From NCBI GenBank assembly GCA_020809705.1, contig CP085833.1, positions 930,001-994,000 on the forward strand: a stretch of DNA of 64,000 nt, written 5' to 3'. Below, one piece after another: positions 1 to 11,587 of this stretch. The translations under genes and the position numbers were made by a program. The notes below the pieces were generated by a model. That model saw only the letters and a list, made by a program, of their open reading frames with translations. It searched no databases and had not been told where the DNA came from. The DNA comes from Calonectria ilicicola (taxonomy: Eukaryota > Ascomycota > Sordariomycetes > Hypocreales > Nectriaceae). Every line of letters begins with the position of its first letter. The stretch's first letter is position 1.

Positions 1-1662
1 TCCTCTGTCGGATCCGAGACTGGACTGGAGCCATGGAAAGCGGCGAAATGTGCGCATATACTCAAAGATGGTTGCAAGAGAAAGAAATAAATCGAAATAA
101 GGAGCTGCAGGGTCGTGACGAGGCCTCATACCCGCGAACGGGAAATCTGCAGTGAATCACCCCAACTTTTCAAGCAAAACTGGTACGTACCGTAGCACAG
201 CCTGCCTCTGTGTGTTACATTAGCTATCATTCGCACCCGTAAATGTCATAGGTCACACGCGTGCTCATGTGTTCAGTCATGTGTGTGCTACACACATGCG
301 CCCCGGTTTGGTTCGCACCATCGGAGTGGCTAAGTCAATCTAGCAGGTGTGGGAAGCCTGGTTCAGGACGAGATCAGCGATCGCAATGGTAGCGTACGCA
401 TCAACGCAGCAGCTTGGTGGGCACTAGACACATAGATAATGGCGCAAACACGTGTGCAGTGTCATTGTTAGCTGAACAAAGAGAGAGCTTCCTGTTCTCT
501 TCAGCGCCCAACACATTGATATTACCGATGAGAAGATAGATATATATATGATGATGATCTCTATTTGCGCATGCTGTGCGGTGAGTGTTATGTGTAGACT
601 GTTCTGAATTTGTTGCTTTGTAATTGATCATAATGTGCTTGTGTGGCTCTGACAGTTGGTGAATTGCTCATCGAAGCAAGGAATAAAGAATTTGCTCTTG
701 TTCTGAACTTGAAAAAAATAAATGATTTTCCTTTTTATCTCTTAATTAGAATACATATTCTTCCGCATTTCCCAGCTTCCAAAGTGATTTCGAGTTGCAG
801 GCATTTTAATTTCTGTCTTCCCTTACAGTCCATATTCTGACTATTGCTGAGCCTGTTCCAACGCTCTGCATGTCAAACAAAGCCTTCATTATCAGATGCC
901 CCATCTAGCGGCACTGTCTAACTAATGCGTTTTGCTCCACCCAAGCCAGCCACGTAGGTACCTTCGAAACTGCGGTATGGTGACAAAAGGTCTTTTGCAA
1001 GCTAACTAATTGGTCAGAGCACACCTGCTGATTTTGGTTCTTCTGAAATATGATCTTAGAAGCACTATTATTTTTTTACCCAGCCGAAGGCTATAAAGTG
1101 CTATTAGGAAACGATTGTGAGAACGGGTTCGGTACAAACTTTTACTACCGACTATATGCCACACGGTAATACTGCGAACCATTGTTTCATCACTCAATAT
1201 GAAGCTTGCTATTATGTATAGTTTCAAGGCTATATATATTAAACCATAATGAATATTGGTTATCCAAATTGTCATGTGGATTCGATGCATCGCTGTGTGC
1301 AGCCGTTCGGTTGGGTGATCAGCTCTTGTACTCTGGGAATAGGTGGAGGCTCTATCTGTGGGCTTCTTGTAACGGATATACACATAAAAGTTGGTTGGAA
1401 ATCTGATATCAGGTTTTGATATATTATTCATCACATGTGGCCGCAATTTGGCAACTCGTTGCGGCTTTCCTGTACGTTATCACAAATTGATTTGCCCCCC
1501 TCTGTCTCACAATACTTCCTGAACGATAATAGAAAGCATGGTCGGGTCGCATGCCGGCTGGCAGTGACACTTAGGTACAATTTCTTTTGTGGAGACACGG
1601 CTCCTGCACACTTCAAAGCAACAAGCCCACTTCCAAAATGCACCATTGAAGCAGTATTCTGG
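1..1662. other. Intergenic / 5' flank, no supported gene
   Basis: AT-rich sequence with only short open frames lacking codon-like composition or recognisable domains. The frame of the downstream regulator is open back to an ATG at 1435, but the 76 residues before the ATG at 1663 do not look coding. No tRNA or repeat was recognised. Confidence 0.5.
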
Positions 1663-3201
1663 ATGGATCCCAATAACAACACATCTCGTTTTCTGGCAGA
1701 ACATTATGATGAGGGAGCCAAAACTGGGGGATTACCACTACCTCCGTCTTCACCTATGATGGATTCCAACGACACGAGCAAAGCGCTTGTCGCCCATGAT
1801 AAGTCACCCAATGTTTTGATCCAAAGACTCACCACCAAAGGCCAGGCTGAGGGCCAACCGGAGAATACGCTCTGTGTCCTTCATTTTTACAAATGCGACT
1901 ATTGTAGAAGGGATAAGAAGAACGTATGGTATTTTTCTTTTCATTTCCTTCCTTTCCATTTCTGTTAGCAGAGCTTTGACTAATTTGCCCAGTGTCTTCC
2001 TGTCGACCGTGAGCATCCTGACAAGTGTGATCGTTGTACAGAGAAAGGGTTTCCTTGTACGGAGCCGATTATCCTAGCTCGTCAGAGAATGGACATCATC
2101 ACAGCTCAAGAACCAAATCTTCGCGTATCAACCTCTTCGGTCAACTTTGAAGGAGATTCTTCGTCTACCAAAACGAGACCTACCATTTCCTTAAAAACTC
2201 CAGACGAAAAAGACACAGCCGAGAGCCAAGAAAGTCTCTCGCAACAAATCACTGGAGCTTCTCAACCGGGTTTGGAACCAGTGCCATCAGAAAGAGGGCC
2301 AAAAGCTTCAGCTACGCAATGTTTGTATCAAAGTCTTTCAAAAGATCTCGTAGGTGTCAACTTGAACAGCCCAACAGATTTCCGCAATGCCATCGATTCT
2401 ACTGGGCCCAGCCCTGGATTAGAAGAACTCGAAACCAACTCCTCGTTGCACAAAGGCAAAAGGAATGCTTCTGCTGCTAGCCCAACAGAGACTGGCCGTG
2501 CCCGGAAGAGACCAAGGCGCGCCAACCTCAAAGCTGGCAAGGCCAGTGACGACGGTGAAAGGGCAAATCTTGCGAACAATGTTTGGGCCTTCCCTTTCTA
2601 TAAGCTCGACCCCAATCGATACTATCGCTGTGGCAGGTGCCATGTGGGCAAATTTGCTGATCTCAAACAGCACATAATGCGAAATCACTACATGAATCCT
2701 TACTGTCCCGATTGCTATTCAGAATTTCGGAGCGACAAATTACGTGAAGAGCATTTGGCCAGCGGAAAATGCCAGAAAATACCCGAATCAGAACTCCCGT
2801 CTCATCCTGACACGCTATCTTCTGATGAGATAGAAAGGTTCAACTACATCCCGCGAGGTGTATCGGAGTGTGAGAAATGGTTTTGGTTGTGGGAAGAATG
2901 GTTTCCCAACCATCAAAAACCTAGTTCACCTCACATCTTAGAAGGCCTTGCCGAACCACTTGATATTTTCAAGCTCTCTTGCGAAGCTCCATTGTCTTCA
3001 TGGTTGCAATCTTTGCTATCCTTACATGGAATTGATTTGAGCGATGATTTCACACAGAAACTTGCATCCAATGCCATCCAAAAGTGTTCTGAGAGTATTC
3101 TCACTTCCACCAACAGGAGGAGGCATCCTCCAGGCCACGGTTTTAACAAGACCAATACGGAACATTCGCCTATGCTCATGGAATCTCTGAACAGTCAATA
3201 G
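1663..3201 (+). CDS. Zn2Cys6 regulator with a Cys/His-rich 'ACPFYK' domain
   Basis: Two-exon model: 1663-1923 and 1993-3201, intron 1924-1992 (GTATGG...CCCAG, branch TTGACTAAT), 489 aa. Splicing creates a complete binuclear zinc cluster: CDYCRRDKKN before the junction and C-x10-C-x2-C-x6-C after it, giving C-x2-C-x6-C-x10-C-x2-C-x6-C. Such clusters bind CGG-type DNA sites. A second Cys/His module follows at 2584-2790 (AFPFYKLDPNRYYRCGRCH, then paired Cys and His residues ending near GKC). This module is shared with the genes at 52424 and 54482, which lack the zinc cluster. The rest is low-complexity and Ser/Thr/Glu-rich. The start is uncertain: an in-frame ATG exists at 1435, but 1663 (MDPNNN) fits the composition better. 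Likely a nuclear DNA-binding protein; target unknown. Confidence 0.75.
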
Positions 3202-4601
3202 GCTGATGTTATATCCATCTTCGTTAACTATGCGGACATCTTTGCGTGAATGACATTCACGACATGCTGAATGGGGACTCGGAGATGGATTAAGCGGAAT
3301 AGGTCCGCCCTCTATATTTTTTGAGGGGCAATAGTGATTGTAAATTACATAGCTGATTGCAACCTTTTGAATTGAATGCTGGTCAACATAGACGTTTTAC
3401 GGTGATGCATGGCACCATGTGCATAATTGGCTTGTTTTTTTTTGGTATGTATACTAGGCAAATAATCAATCTGGTATTGAATGAAGGAAGAACAATCAAC
3501 CTTGACTCTATGTTCAATTTCCCATTAGTGACAAATAAATCCATGGCTGTAGTGGGAACGACAAAGCCCAAATAATCGAGGGAACAAAGAAAACAACAAA
3601 TAAACTAGAAAGACGGAAAGATTGACAGGGTCTTAGAACTTATGCATTCACTATGTATAAGATTCAGGGTCTGATCGAAAAAGTTCAACTCGCCGATTGG
3701 TTGGGTCCTGTAAATGCCAAACGCAAGCCAGCCAACGCGCATAACAGTGAACCCTTGTGGTGACTTCAGATAAGCCTGGAGAGTGGAGGGTTGGGAAAAT
3801 ACCGTTCTCACTGATGATAATAGGGAACGCTTTCCAGATCTAAGGCCGCAGGTAGCTGTAGCCGTCCATGAGCCCGACACCGACCGTGGTTGCTTCGCAA
3901 GGTGCGCTTGTATCTGTGCTTTGGCAAGGGTAGTTTTTGGATCTTCGTTAATAGTAAGATTTGACACGAATGGTGATGACATTATTGGTTGATGTGGATA
4001 ATGCGGCAACACAGGACGCCAATTCTAACACTAGTGGAAACTGGAGTGTATTTTGGTGGGTGATGCGGCCGACTCAGGCATTGAATCACTGAAAATTTCA
4101 GCAGAATTCTGCATAAACTCTTTGTGCAGATCCCTCTCAGGCGAAGATGCCGTAGGGCTGTTACATTATCGTTCAGAGGCTGACCGAACAAGAACAAAAC
4201 GGTCCCCAGTCCTCGGGGACATTCCGCCGAAATAGGGCTGTTTTGAGCACGGATTATATTGGATCAGAACTAGTACTGTGAGTTCTCGGGGTTAGCGAGA
4301 CGGAGAAGGTCCTTCCCGGTAGGTAAACCCACCGCAACTCCGCTTTCCGCTTGAGGCCGCATCCCCACCCCGCATGCACATGCCACATTTCCGCTCTCGC
4401 CCTATGGAGTGTATGCTGAATGAGGTCGCTTGAAAGCATTGTGGAGTCATCTATACAGTTGTATCATTTCCATTGATGCAGTGATTAAAAAGAATGGTCG
4501 GCTGAACCCCCTAGAATGCCTATTGATGAGCTTTCTCCCACCCGCCCTCGTCTTAACAATTTGATCTTCCCAAACAGAGCTTAAATCAGGATTATTCAAC
4601 T
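3202..4601. other. Intergenic region, no supported gene
   Basis: The longest frame is a 135-codon minus-strand one (3605-4012) with no recognised domain. A short hairpin (GTCCCC, 7-nt loop, GGGGAC) lies at 4202-4220 upstream of the oxidoreductase gene. Nothing else is supported. Confidence 0.45.
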
Positions 4602-5651
4602 ATGACAACGATGAAGGCGTGGCAGTATTCCAAAGGGACTGCATACACCCTTAACGGCAAGCTTGAGGATGGAATATACCTCAATTCCCATGCAATCGCG
4701 CCAGACAAGTCTTCGCTGGGCTCAAATCAAATGCTGGTCAACGTCATCTCAGCAGCAATCAACCCTGTCGACTACAAAGTTCCCGAATCGGGCTGGTTTG
4801 GCAAAACATTTGGCATGGCAAAAGATTCTACTCCAGGCCTAGACTTCAGCGGGCGCATAGTTGCAAAACACACCTCCGTTACGGCTTTCAGTGAGGGCCA
4901 GCTCGTTTTTGGATCCTTACACATGGCCTCAACCTATGGAACACTTGGCCAAGTCATCATTGTGTCCACCTCTGAATGCGCTTTACTCCCTCGTGCCGTG
5001 GATCCTGATATCGCGGCAGCGATAGGTACTGCAGCTAGCACAGCATGGAAATCACTTCCAACTGAGCTGGTCAAACCTGATTCCCAAATCTTCATCAATG
5101 GTGGAAGTGGTGGGGTAGGAACCTACGCCATCCAATTCGCCAAAATTTTAGGGGCTAAGGTAGTTACGTCGTGTTCAACGCCAAATGTGGAGCTCTGCCA
5201 TAGAATTGGCGCAGACGAAGTCCTGGACTACAAGACGACAAACATTGTTGCCGAGTTGAGCCGGCGAGGTCAGGTGTTTGACGTCGTCATTGACAACGCG
5301 GGCAACCCTCCCCATATATTTGAGCAATGCCACGAATTTCTTAAACCGAGTGGAAGGTATATGCAGGTTGCGGCAAACCCATTTTTCCGTGATATGTGCA
5401 CTTCTCTAAGCAAGACCATTCAATCCAAACTCCCGGGACATGATCGAAGGAATTATCATTTTGTGATGGAAAAGTGTTCGTCTGAGGATTATACCCGCTT
5501 TGTGCAGTGGGTTGTTGAAGGTAAATTGAACCCCATTATTGACTCAGTATTCAAGTTTGAGGATGTACCAGCGGCCTTTACAAAATTGAGAACGGGTAGA
5601 GGAAAAGGGAAGATTATTGTGCAGGTTATGGAGAAGCACGGCGAACTTTAA
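4602..5651 (+). CDS. Zinc-independent MDR oxidoreductase (quinone/enoyl-reductase type)
   Basis: Intronless 349-aa member of the medium-chain dehydrogenase/reductase superfamily. The N-terminal GroES-like half contains the NPVDYK segment (residues 54-59) typical of quinone oxidoreductase and trans-enoyl-reductase relatives. A Rossmann half follows with the NADPH-binding glycine motif INGGSGGVG near residues 165-173. The catalytic and structural zinc ligands of alcohol dehydrogenases are absent, so a zinc-independent NADPH reductase of quinones or enoyl/enone substrates is expected. Length is normal for the family. It lies 0.5 kb from an SRPBCC protein (opposite strand) and 3 kb from a Zn2Cys6 regulator, so a small metabolic module is possible. 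Substrate unknown; cytosolic by lack of signals. Confidence 0.88.
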   Translation: MTTMKAWQYSKGTAYTLNGKLEDGIYLNSHAIAPDKSSLGSNQMLVNVISAAINPVDYKVPESGWFGKTFGMAKDSTPGLDFSGRIVAKHTSVTAFSEGQLVFGSLHMASTYGTLGQVIIVSTSECALLPRAVDPDIAAAIGTAASTAWKSLPTELVKPDSQIFINGGSGGVGTYAIQFAKILGAKVVTSCSTPNVELCHRIGADEVLDYKTTNIVAELSRRGQVFDVVIDNAGNPPHIFEQCHEFLKPSGRYMQVAANPFFRDMCTSLSKTIQSKLPGHDRRNYHFVMEKCSSEDYTRFVQWVVEGKLNPIIDSVFKFEDVPAAFTKLRTGRGKGKIIVQVMEKHGEL

Positions 5652-6177
5652 TTTGATATTTACAGTTTACCCTGCGTTTATTAGGGCTTATGAATGATTC
5701 TTTTCAGTTTCTCTCTGTACCTTGAAACACCTGTGCATGTACTTGGCAATGCTGATATAGTAACGAGATTCTATCTAACACGTTGCACTGGTATTGAAAC
5801 AATTTAGAGTATATTTTTGTGTAGTTATGCCCATATATTATCTCTAAGGAATGGTGAACACAGTCAGATGCGACAGGAGAAGACCAAATCTTGGGTCCCG
5901 TAGTTAGCATAACATATTGCAACATTCAAAGGTCTGGCTACATTTGGAGTCAAACTCACGTGAGATTATTTCATCTCAAGAGAGCTTAACCAAAGATCTG
6001 AATAATTCTGCGTAGTAAAGAGTACCTGGTGGATAATACCTTTCGTTAGAGGACACTTAATACAACCACGCGGAGAGGGAAGAGATGGTTATGATGCTAT
6101 CATTGCCACATATTCTGTTCGTAGCTTTCGATGGCTTTTATTTCAATCCATATGCAATCATTTATCGCCAGCTTTCA
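5652..6177. other. Convergent intergenic spacer
   Basis: Spacer between the 3' ends of the MDR gene and the SRPBCC gene. No supported feature. Confidence 0.5.
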
Positions 6178-6807
6178 TCATGTTACCTTTTCAGCTTGCG
6201 TTTTAAGATCCTCTGCCCATCTAGAAAACTGACTCTCCAGATTCTTGCCGATAAAATACTTCATCGGAAACGACAGCAAACCCCCGAATGTCTCCCAGCA
6301 AGTATATGTAGTATCAATTGCGCCATTGCTGCCATTTGTCTCGGTAAACACATGCACCCGTTCCATGTGTATCAGAAAGCTTGGTTTTCCGGACGCCTTC
6401 CAAGCAACGCGATACCCAGTTATTTCAGCTTCTGAGAATCTTTCCAACACGCTGACTTCCAGTTGGGCCAAAACCGGCGATTCTGTGTCAGGATTCATAT
6501 ATACATCAACCTCTATCTTAGCGCCAACATGTAGATAGTTTTGGGGGTCAGAGAAGCGCTGTAGCTCGGGTGCATTGGTGTCATTCCTCTCCTTTAATGA
6601 TGGCTGCGAAATGGCAATGCGACGGAAGGTCTTGCTCCAGGAAGGATACTCGGCCGTGTTGAGAATGATCTCAAGGCATTTTAGCGGTGAAGCCTTGATT
6701 GTTGTAGAACAGGAGACCGAAAATGCTGATAAACGCCCAAGTTCATATGTCGGAACCGGAAGCGGTCTACCACATTGACCTGGTTGGTTGGCAGGGATCC
6801 GATCCAT
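6178..6807 (-). CDS. SRPBCC/START-like ligand-binding protein
   Basis: Intronless 209-aa protein. Its pattern is that of the polyketide-cyclase / SRPBCC helix-grip superfamily: an early ALxxxxxIILNTAEYPSW-like segment (around residues 44-57), a central run of alternating hydrophobic strands, and a long C-terminal amphipathic helix (GKNLESQFSRWAEDL). Such proteins bind lipids, polyketides or quinones in a central cavity; some are enzymes. Codon use and composition look genuine, and the ATG at 6807 is the first in frame. It is convergent with the MDR oxidoreductase. I cannot name a substrate and cannot exclude a pure carrier role. Confidence 0.75.
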   Translation of the reverse strand: MDRIPANQPGQCGRPLPVPTYELGRLSAFSVSCSTTIKASPLKCLEIILNTAEYPSWSKTFRRIAISQPSLKERNDTNAPELQRFSDPQNYLHVGAKIEVDVYMNPDTESPVLAQLEVSVLERFSEAEITGYRVAWKASGKPSFLIHMERVHVFTETNGSNGAIDTTYTCWETFGGLLSFPMKYFIGKNLESQFSRWAEDLKTQAEKVT

Positions 6808-7581
6808 GATAGTGACGATTGTCTTGGTGGGATGTCAGTTTGTGACCACAAAGAAGGTGATTTCAAAATGCAAAGAAGTTTGCTTAATTTATAAAATTAT
6901 TCAAATGCTGTAAGGCTTGAGTAAAGGCAGAACCTTTGATCCGAGAACCGGGATTTGGCAAGCATAATGTTCAAACAAGGTTTACCTTTGGTTACGTTTG
7001 TCGGGTGGAGGTGTGCCTTATGCTAAATTAACTTTCTGTGATGTGACCCTCCTTGTTTTAGCTGACTTAATATTTCCCACGGTAGGGATTCTGAGCTCTC
7101 TTATCTGGCAGGTATTCGGGTGACTTTACTCATGTCATCCCTGAATTAGCGATCATTATAGCCGTGGCTTAGATTCAGCACTCCTAATTGACCACATAGC
7201 ACTGTTTATATATTCTAGCTTCAATTCGACCTGGTGTGTCATTTAGTCGCAATTAGTTAGAAAGGACGGAGGCAGGTTTTCAAATTATATTGACAACACA
7301 TCTCAAAATCAACAACATGTGGCTTCGGAGTTAGACTCATTCTGATATTGTCAACATCAAAAATCCGAAATTTACTGGAGCATCTAATAAGCCAAATCTT
7401 GCCAGCATAACCTTTTATTGGTCTGCGCCTTTCCTCTAAAGGCACGTAGAGAATTTCTTTTCTCTACTCAGCATCTAGAATGCTTCTGTCTAGTTCTGTT
7501 TGACGAATGATTCACAGGTATCTAGTATTTTGATATATTCCGCTATTGTCAGTTAGAGCTAATCGCCGCATCATAAAATTA
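6808..7581. other. Intergenic region, no supported gene
   Basis: AT-rich 0.8-kb spacer holding the SRPBCC promoter side and the 3' flank of the Zn2Cys6 gene. No coding-like frame or repeat recognised. Confidence 0.5.
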
Positions 7582-9519
7582 TTAGTACTTGCCTGCAGAG
7601 TTCCATCGTGTGCTTAGTAGTTCAAGGACATGCTTGATTTCTCTGAGTATTGAAAGTAAGCTGGCATCGTCTGTCTGACTGCCATGTCGTAGGTAGTTCG
7701 CAGCTGCGCGGTATAGGCAATCACACACCAAAGGACTAGTTCTTGAGGCACCACCCAGCTCTACAACAGACAGAATCTGTCTTGAAAATAGGTAAACAGA
7801 ATCCGAAGATTTCTTCAAGCCGCTGATGGATATTGCTTGCATCTCCAGAAAGGACGGAGAACTAATTTGGTTTGAATCCCACTTTTCGGTACAGATATAA
7901 TGGTTGTAGAGGCTTAACAATGCACTTTGGCATAAAGCCAGTGCAGGAAACAGTGGAAGGTGAGCATTGAGGTCATCTATCGTCTCAAGCAATTGATCGG
8001 ATTCATAAAGAACCGTTAGGTAAAAAGTTTGCAGTGTATGATGGAGTTGGACGGCTTCTGGAAAATAAAATTCGTCGTCTGCATCCTTGTTGCTTACATG
8101 TCTTAGTACTTTGGATAACAGATGTGCGGCCTGGCATTCTCTGTCAAAGGTGCAAACGCGTACCGAAGCGCTCGCAGAGATTGCAAGCGGTTGAGCATGG
8201 TCAAGTCCCTACGTAAGGTTAGTTATCCAACGCCAATGGTGGTGGTTGGTCAACACTACTCCTTTCTCCCAAACTTTGTCATCTATGGGAAGAAGATCGC
8301 TATTAGTAGCATCTTCGCATGCGAAATGACGGTATCTTCCACCAATATTGACGTATCTAAAAAGGCAAGATGCTTCAAGTCAGTGCTTGAGAAGGAGCAG
8401 AATCAACCGGTAATGGACTACCTGTCAAGGATAATTATTATCCACCATAATCTTCGTCGTTCTTCCATCTCAGCGTATGTCACTGAGGATAAATAAGATC
8501 AAAGATGGACACATGAGGTATAGGTTCATCACTTACCTGGGGAGCTGAGCATCTGAGGCGCCCTATTTCTGTCATGGATTCCCATAGCAAGTCCTAATCG
8601 AGCGCAGTGACCCACACTGAGGTACGCAGCGGGGTATATCGCATCCATTATTTCATACAATGCCACTAAAAGATAGGCCTGAAGTAGCCGAATTGACGGG
8701 ATACCATTCTGTTCGACATGGTAACAGCGGGATTTTACAAGAGCATAAAAGTCTTTAGAAGATTGTTTTGAATTTTGTAGTGACTGATTATGCAACTGCA
8801 TAGCCATCACCAACAGCGTGGTGTCAGTACTAATGGAGTTGCACGACTTGGACAACTCTCTATACAGCCGTAATTTAGACACTAATTCATCAGAACACGA
8901 GAGCTTACAAAGTTATGGATGGTTACTGGGGATATCTACCAATAGGAAAGAATGCATGAACGGACTGGAAATACTGATCAACATTATGCATAAAGGCTTG
9001 AGGATTCAGACCTCCGACAATGCGACTGTCTTGAGACCCATTGAAGGTCGGCTTTGGCAGTGGAATATGCATGTGATTGAAAACATTGAAATCCAGAAAA
9101 AACATAGGGGGGAACTCTTCCTGGACATGCGATAATTCAGATGCCACTGACGGTGTAGAGCTCGATGGTACTGAGAAGCCGAGCCCTGTTGGGTGGAAAC
9201 CGCTTGTGCTTCTGACGCCGAGCCCAACTCCCTGCTCTTCTCTGACCTCCGGCGTGTAGTCGCAAGCCCGGCCACTTTTGTGACACAGGGAACACTCTGG
9301 AAGTTCCTTGGTGCATTTCCGCTTTTGCTTGCGGCATGTTAAGCAGGCCCGCGGGCCTAAGGCTGGTGCTTGGTTTGTGATCATGAGGCTCGGTGATACA
9401 GATGACAAGGGGTGCTGACTCGGCGCGGGTGCGGGTGCGGATTCGGATGCGGATTCGGATGCGGATGCGGACGAGGCCAGTTGGATCAAGGGGTTGGGAG
9501 GGTGGGTTTTCAACTTCAT
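7582..9519 (-). CDS. Zn2Cys6 transcription factor with fungal MHR domain
   Basis: Five exons on the minus strand: 9519-8940, 8881-8537, 8482-8422, 8356-8260 and 8208-7582; 569 aa, all phases consistent and introns of 51-65 nt. The zinc cluster near residue 60 reads CLTCRKQKRKC...CSLCHKSGRAC. Splicing restores the regulator middle-homology region: FFPIVSKLRL, then EMEERRRLWW...ILDRYVNIGGR, DDKVWEKG, and PLAISASASV followed by CQAAHLLSKVLRH. These are hallmark blocks of the Fungal_trans family. A low-complexity Ser/Ala/Glu/Pro tract before the cluster is encoded by a 12-bp-type tandem repeat (9425-9475). The open frame extends to 9648, but only the ATG at 9519 is a standard start. A pathway-specific regulator of the neighbouring MDR and SRPBCC genes is a reasonable inference. 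Confidence 0.85.
9425..9475. repeat. GC-rich hexamer/12-mer tandem repeat inside the TF gene
   Basis: Repeated GATTCGGATGCG-like units on the plus strand. On the minus strand they encode alternating Ser-Ala, Ser-Glu and Ala-Pro before the zinc cluster. The length is probably polymorphic. Confidence 0.7.
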
Positions 9520-10395
9520 ATAATCTTGGGTGGTTTCCGCTTGTCGGCCGCTAGCTCCCGCAAGTCCGCCACTCGACACACATACGTTGGCCGCTAGCGT
9601 GTGCCAAGTAACCGCCTGATGGGGCGTTGCTGAAGTCAAAAAGGACACGAGCCACCCATAGTTTGGTCATCGTGATGTGCCCCCCAGGGTTATGTTGCAC
9701 ACTATCATCCTTGTTCCCAAGAAGCCTTGCAGTCCATGTGTAGAATCTTTTCAACGTTAAAAGTTCTACTGTGGCTCTCATTGTATATTGGGGTCGAGCT
9801 GGAAGTCAAGGAATGATGGGGAATGAAGATAGCCTGTTTTAGAGCATATAGGGTAGGCGGACTAACATGGCACGTTTGCGACTCCTTCGGTAACTTATAC
9901 TTGCAACCTTTTGGAGTTCTGGATTTACCTGCGACTGGTGAAGCCCAAATTACGGCGAATGCACGGTGAACGCCCAGCGTTAGGGTGATCAGCTGATCAA
10001 AGCGCAAAATTCATAAATATTGCACACTACGATCATATAATTTTAAGAGTTCAAGTTCATTGGATTAGAGACAACGAATATCTCAAAGTCAATAATATGT
10101 ATTTAATTCAAAATTAGTGCTAGCATTTTCTGTAGATGTCGGAGTCAAATAGACATCTTAGCCATAATAAAAGCGTTAAAGTTCACCTAGAGTTCGACCC
10201 TCGGATAGTCCCTTATAAGGAGTACAGATGTAAGGTTTGTGCATAAACTCCTTATCTACTCCAGTCACAAGTATTCTCTTTCCATTAACACTTTTTGATC
10301 TAAGTTGGATTTGGAAGGCTTGGATGGGGGTAGAGAATTCCTTTTAATATTGGGCTCTAACAGAGTTTTCTATCAAGGTATCGGAAAAAACATTT
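9520..10395. other. Intergenic region, no supported gene
   Basis: A 100-codon minus-strand frame (9705-10007) has a signal-peptide-like start but begins with TTG and has no upstream in-frame ATG. Not called. The remainder is AT-rich. Confidence 0.4.
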
Positions 10396-10797
10396 CTAGG
10401 TTATCACAACATCTGGTAATTTACTTAGTTTGGGTTTGCATTTGCAAGCTCTATTTGATCTATTGACTTGACCTTGCTGGATAGCTAGACTTATGTATAG
10501 GACAAAAAAAAAATGATGGACTTCAACAACGCTGATACATTTTTCTGGATTGACCTCAACGTTGATAGTGCAAGTTGACCAGCCCGTCAACCCAGTCCAG
10601 CCAGTCCACCCATTCGCACGGTAATTTCGAAATGCCCACGGGATCACCACCCCACCGAAAGTCCCTCCAGTGGTACACCAGAATATATAGCGAACAACAC
10701 CCCATGCCATCTCCCCCCAAGAAGGAGACTCGGCGGCCACAACTTGAGCACCAAGTGTGAGGGTACCAATGACGGCAACCCACTGACTGTAGTGCAT
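10396..10797 (-). CDS. Small secreted or membrane protein, unknown
   Basis: A 133-codon frame starting at a proper ATG. The N-terminus looks like a signal peptide (MHYSQWVAVIGTLTLGAQVVA) followed by a second hydrophobic stretch (VVRYIFWCTTGGTFGGVVIPW) and a Trp/Gly/Thr-rich segment (GWTGWTGLTGW). The C-terminal third is less protein-like, and an unrecognised intron may remove part of it. No family recognised. It lies at the edge of a block of surface-protein genes, which favours an extracellular or membrane role. Confidence 0.4.
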   Translation of the reverse strand: MHYSQWVAVIGTLTLGAQVVAAESPSWGEMAWGVVRYIFWCTTGGTFGGVVIPWAFRNYRANGWTGWTGLTGWSTCTINVEVNPEKCISVVEVHHFFFVLYISLAIQQGQVNRSNRACKCKPKLSKLPDVVIT

Positions 10798-11587
10798 TTT
10801 GGTGGATGTTTGTTTCGGAAATGGAAAAAATGAGACGAGGTGGTAGTTTATTTGAGGATCGAGTGGATGAAACGTGGATAGAAGAAGAAATGAGCCGGAA
10901 GATCAAGTTAGACCGAGGCTGCTTTAAAGGATGCCTTGTCAGGTAGGTGGGATACAGACAGAAATAACCTTTTCCTCCTTGGGGCTCACCGGTTGCCAAC
11001 ACAGCAAAATACACCGCCTCCGCAAGTGAACCACGACGTGGCATTACGGGGTTGTGTGCTAGGTCGATGCTTGTGCCTTCTTCGTCAAACCCACTAAAAC
11101 CACAGAGGAAACGAAATTGCAGCCAACAGCGCCTCCAGTATCAACCAACAGAGAGTGGGTAAGTGACTCCGCCACTATCAGAGCCAACAAGTAAGATGAA
11201 TACAGGATCCTGTTCCCTGTGTTATGCGCGCACCTGCAAATTCACGCCTTACTCTTAAGGGATTCGGGATGTCTTTTTAAGTAGTCAATAGTGTTTAAGA
11301 ATTAAATGAGAAAAGTAGACCAGCTATCCTATCCTTTCACCTTTGATATTACTACAAATTATTTGGCAGTTGTAAAGATGTATTTTAATGCAATTCTAAT
11401 TAAAATGCTAGACAACCATTACTACCATTATTGAATCCCGAATCTTTCTTGCAATATCAATAGTCTGACAATCCTATTTTGATAGGATTAAAGATGTTAT
11501 ATAATCCAAAAGACTCACACAGAGCAGGTATTGATATCTTAATTGCTCGTAATTACACCCTCTAAAAGAGAGGTACAGCAAGGCCGA
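10798..11587. other. Intergenic region, no supported gene
   Basis: AT-rich spacer between the small signal-peptide gene and the 3' end of the HsbA-like gene. Nothing supported. Confidence 0.5.

Noticed and set aside
1435..1662. Upstream extension of the first regulator to an ATG at 1435
   Set aside because: The 76 residues have non-coding composition and no domain; the ATG at 1663 is a better start, though not proved.
3605..4012. 135-codon minus-strand frame with an ATG
   Set aside because: No domain or splice partner, and shadow frames of similar length exist on the other strand.
9520..9648. N-terminal extension of the Zn2Cys6 factor
   Set aside because: The extra frame starts at GTG; the first ATG is 9519.
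9705..10007. Possible small secreted protein on the minus strand
   Set aside because: Begins with TTG, no in-frame ATG upstream and no clear end to a domain.
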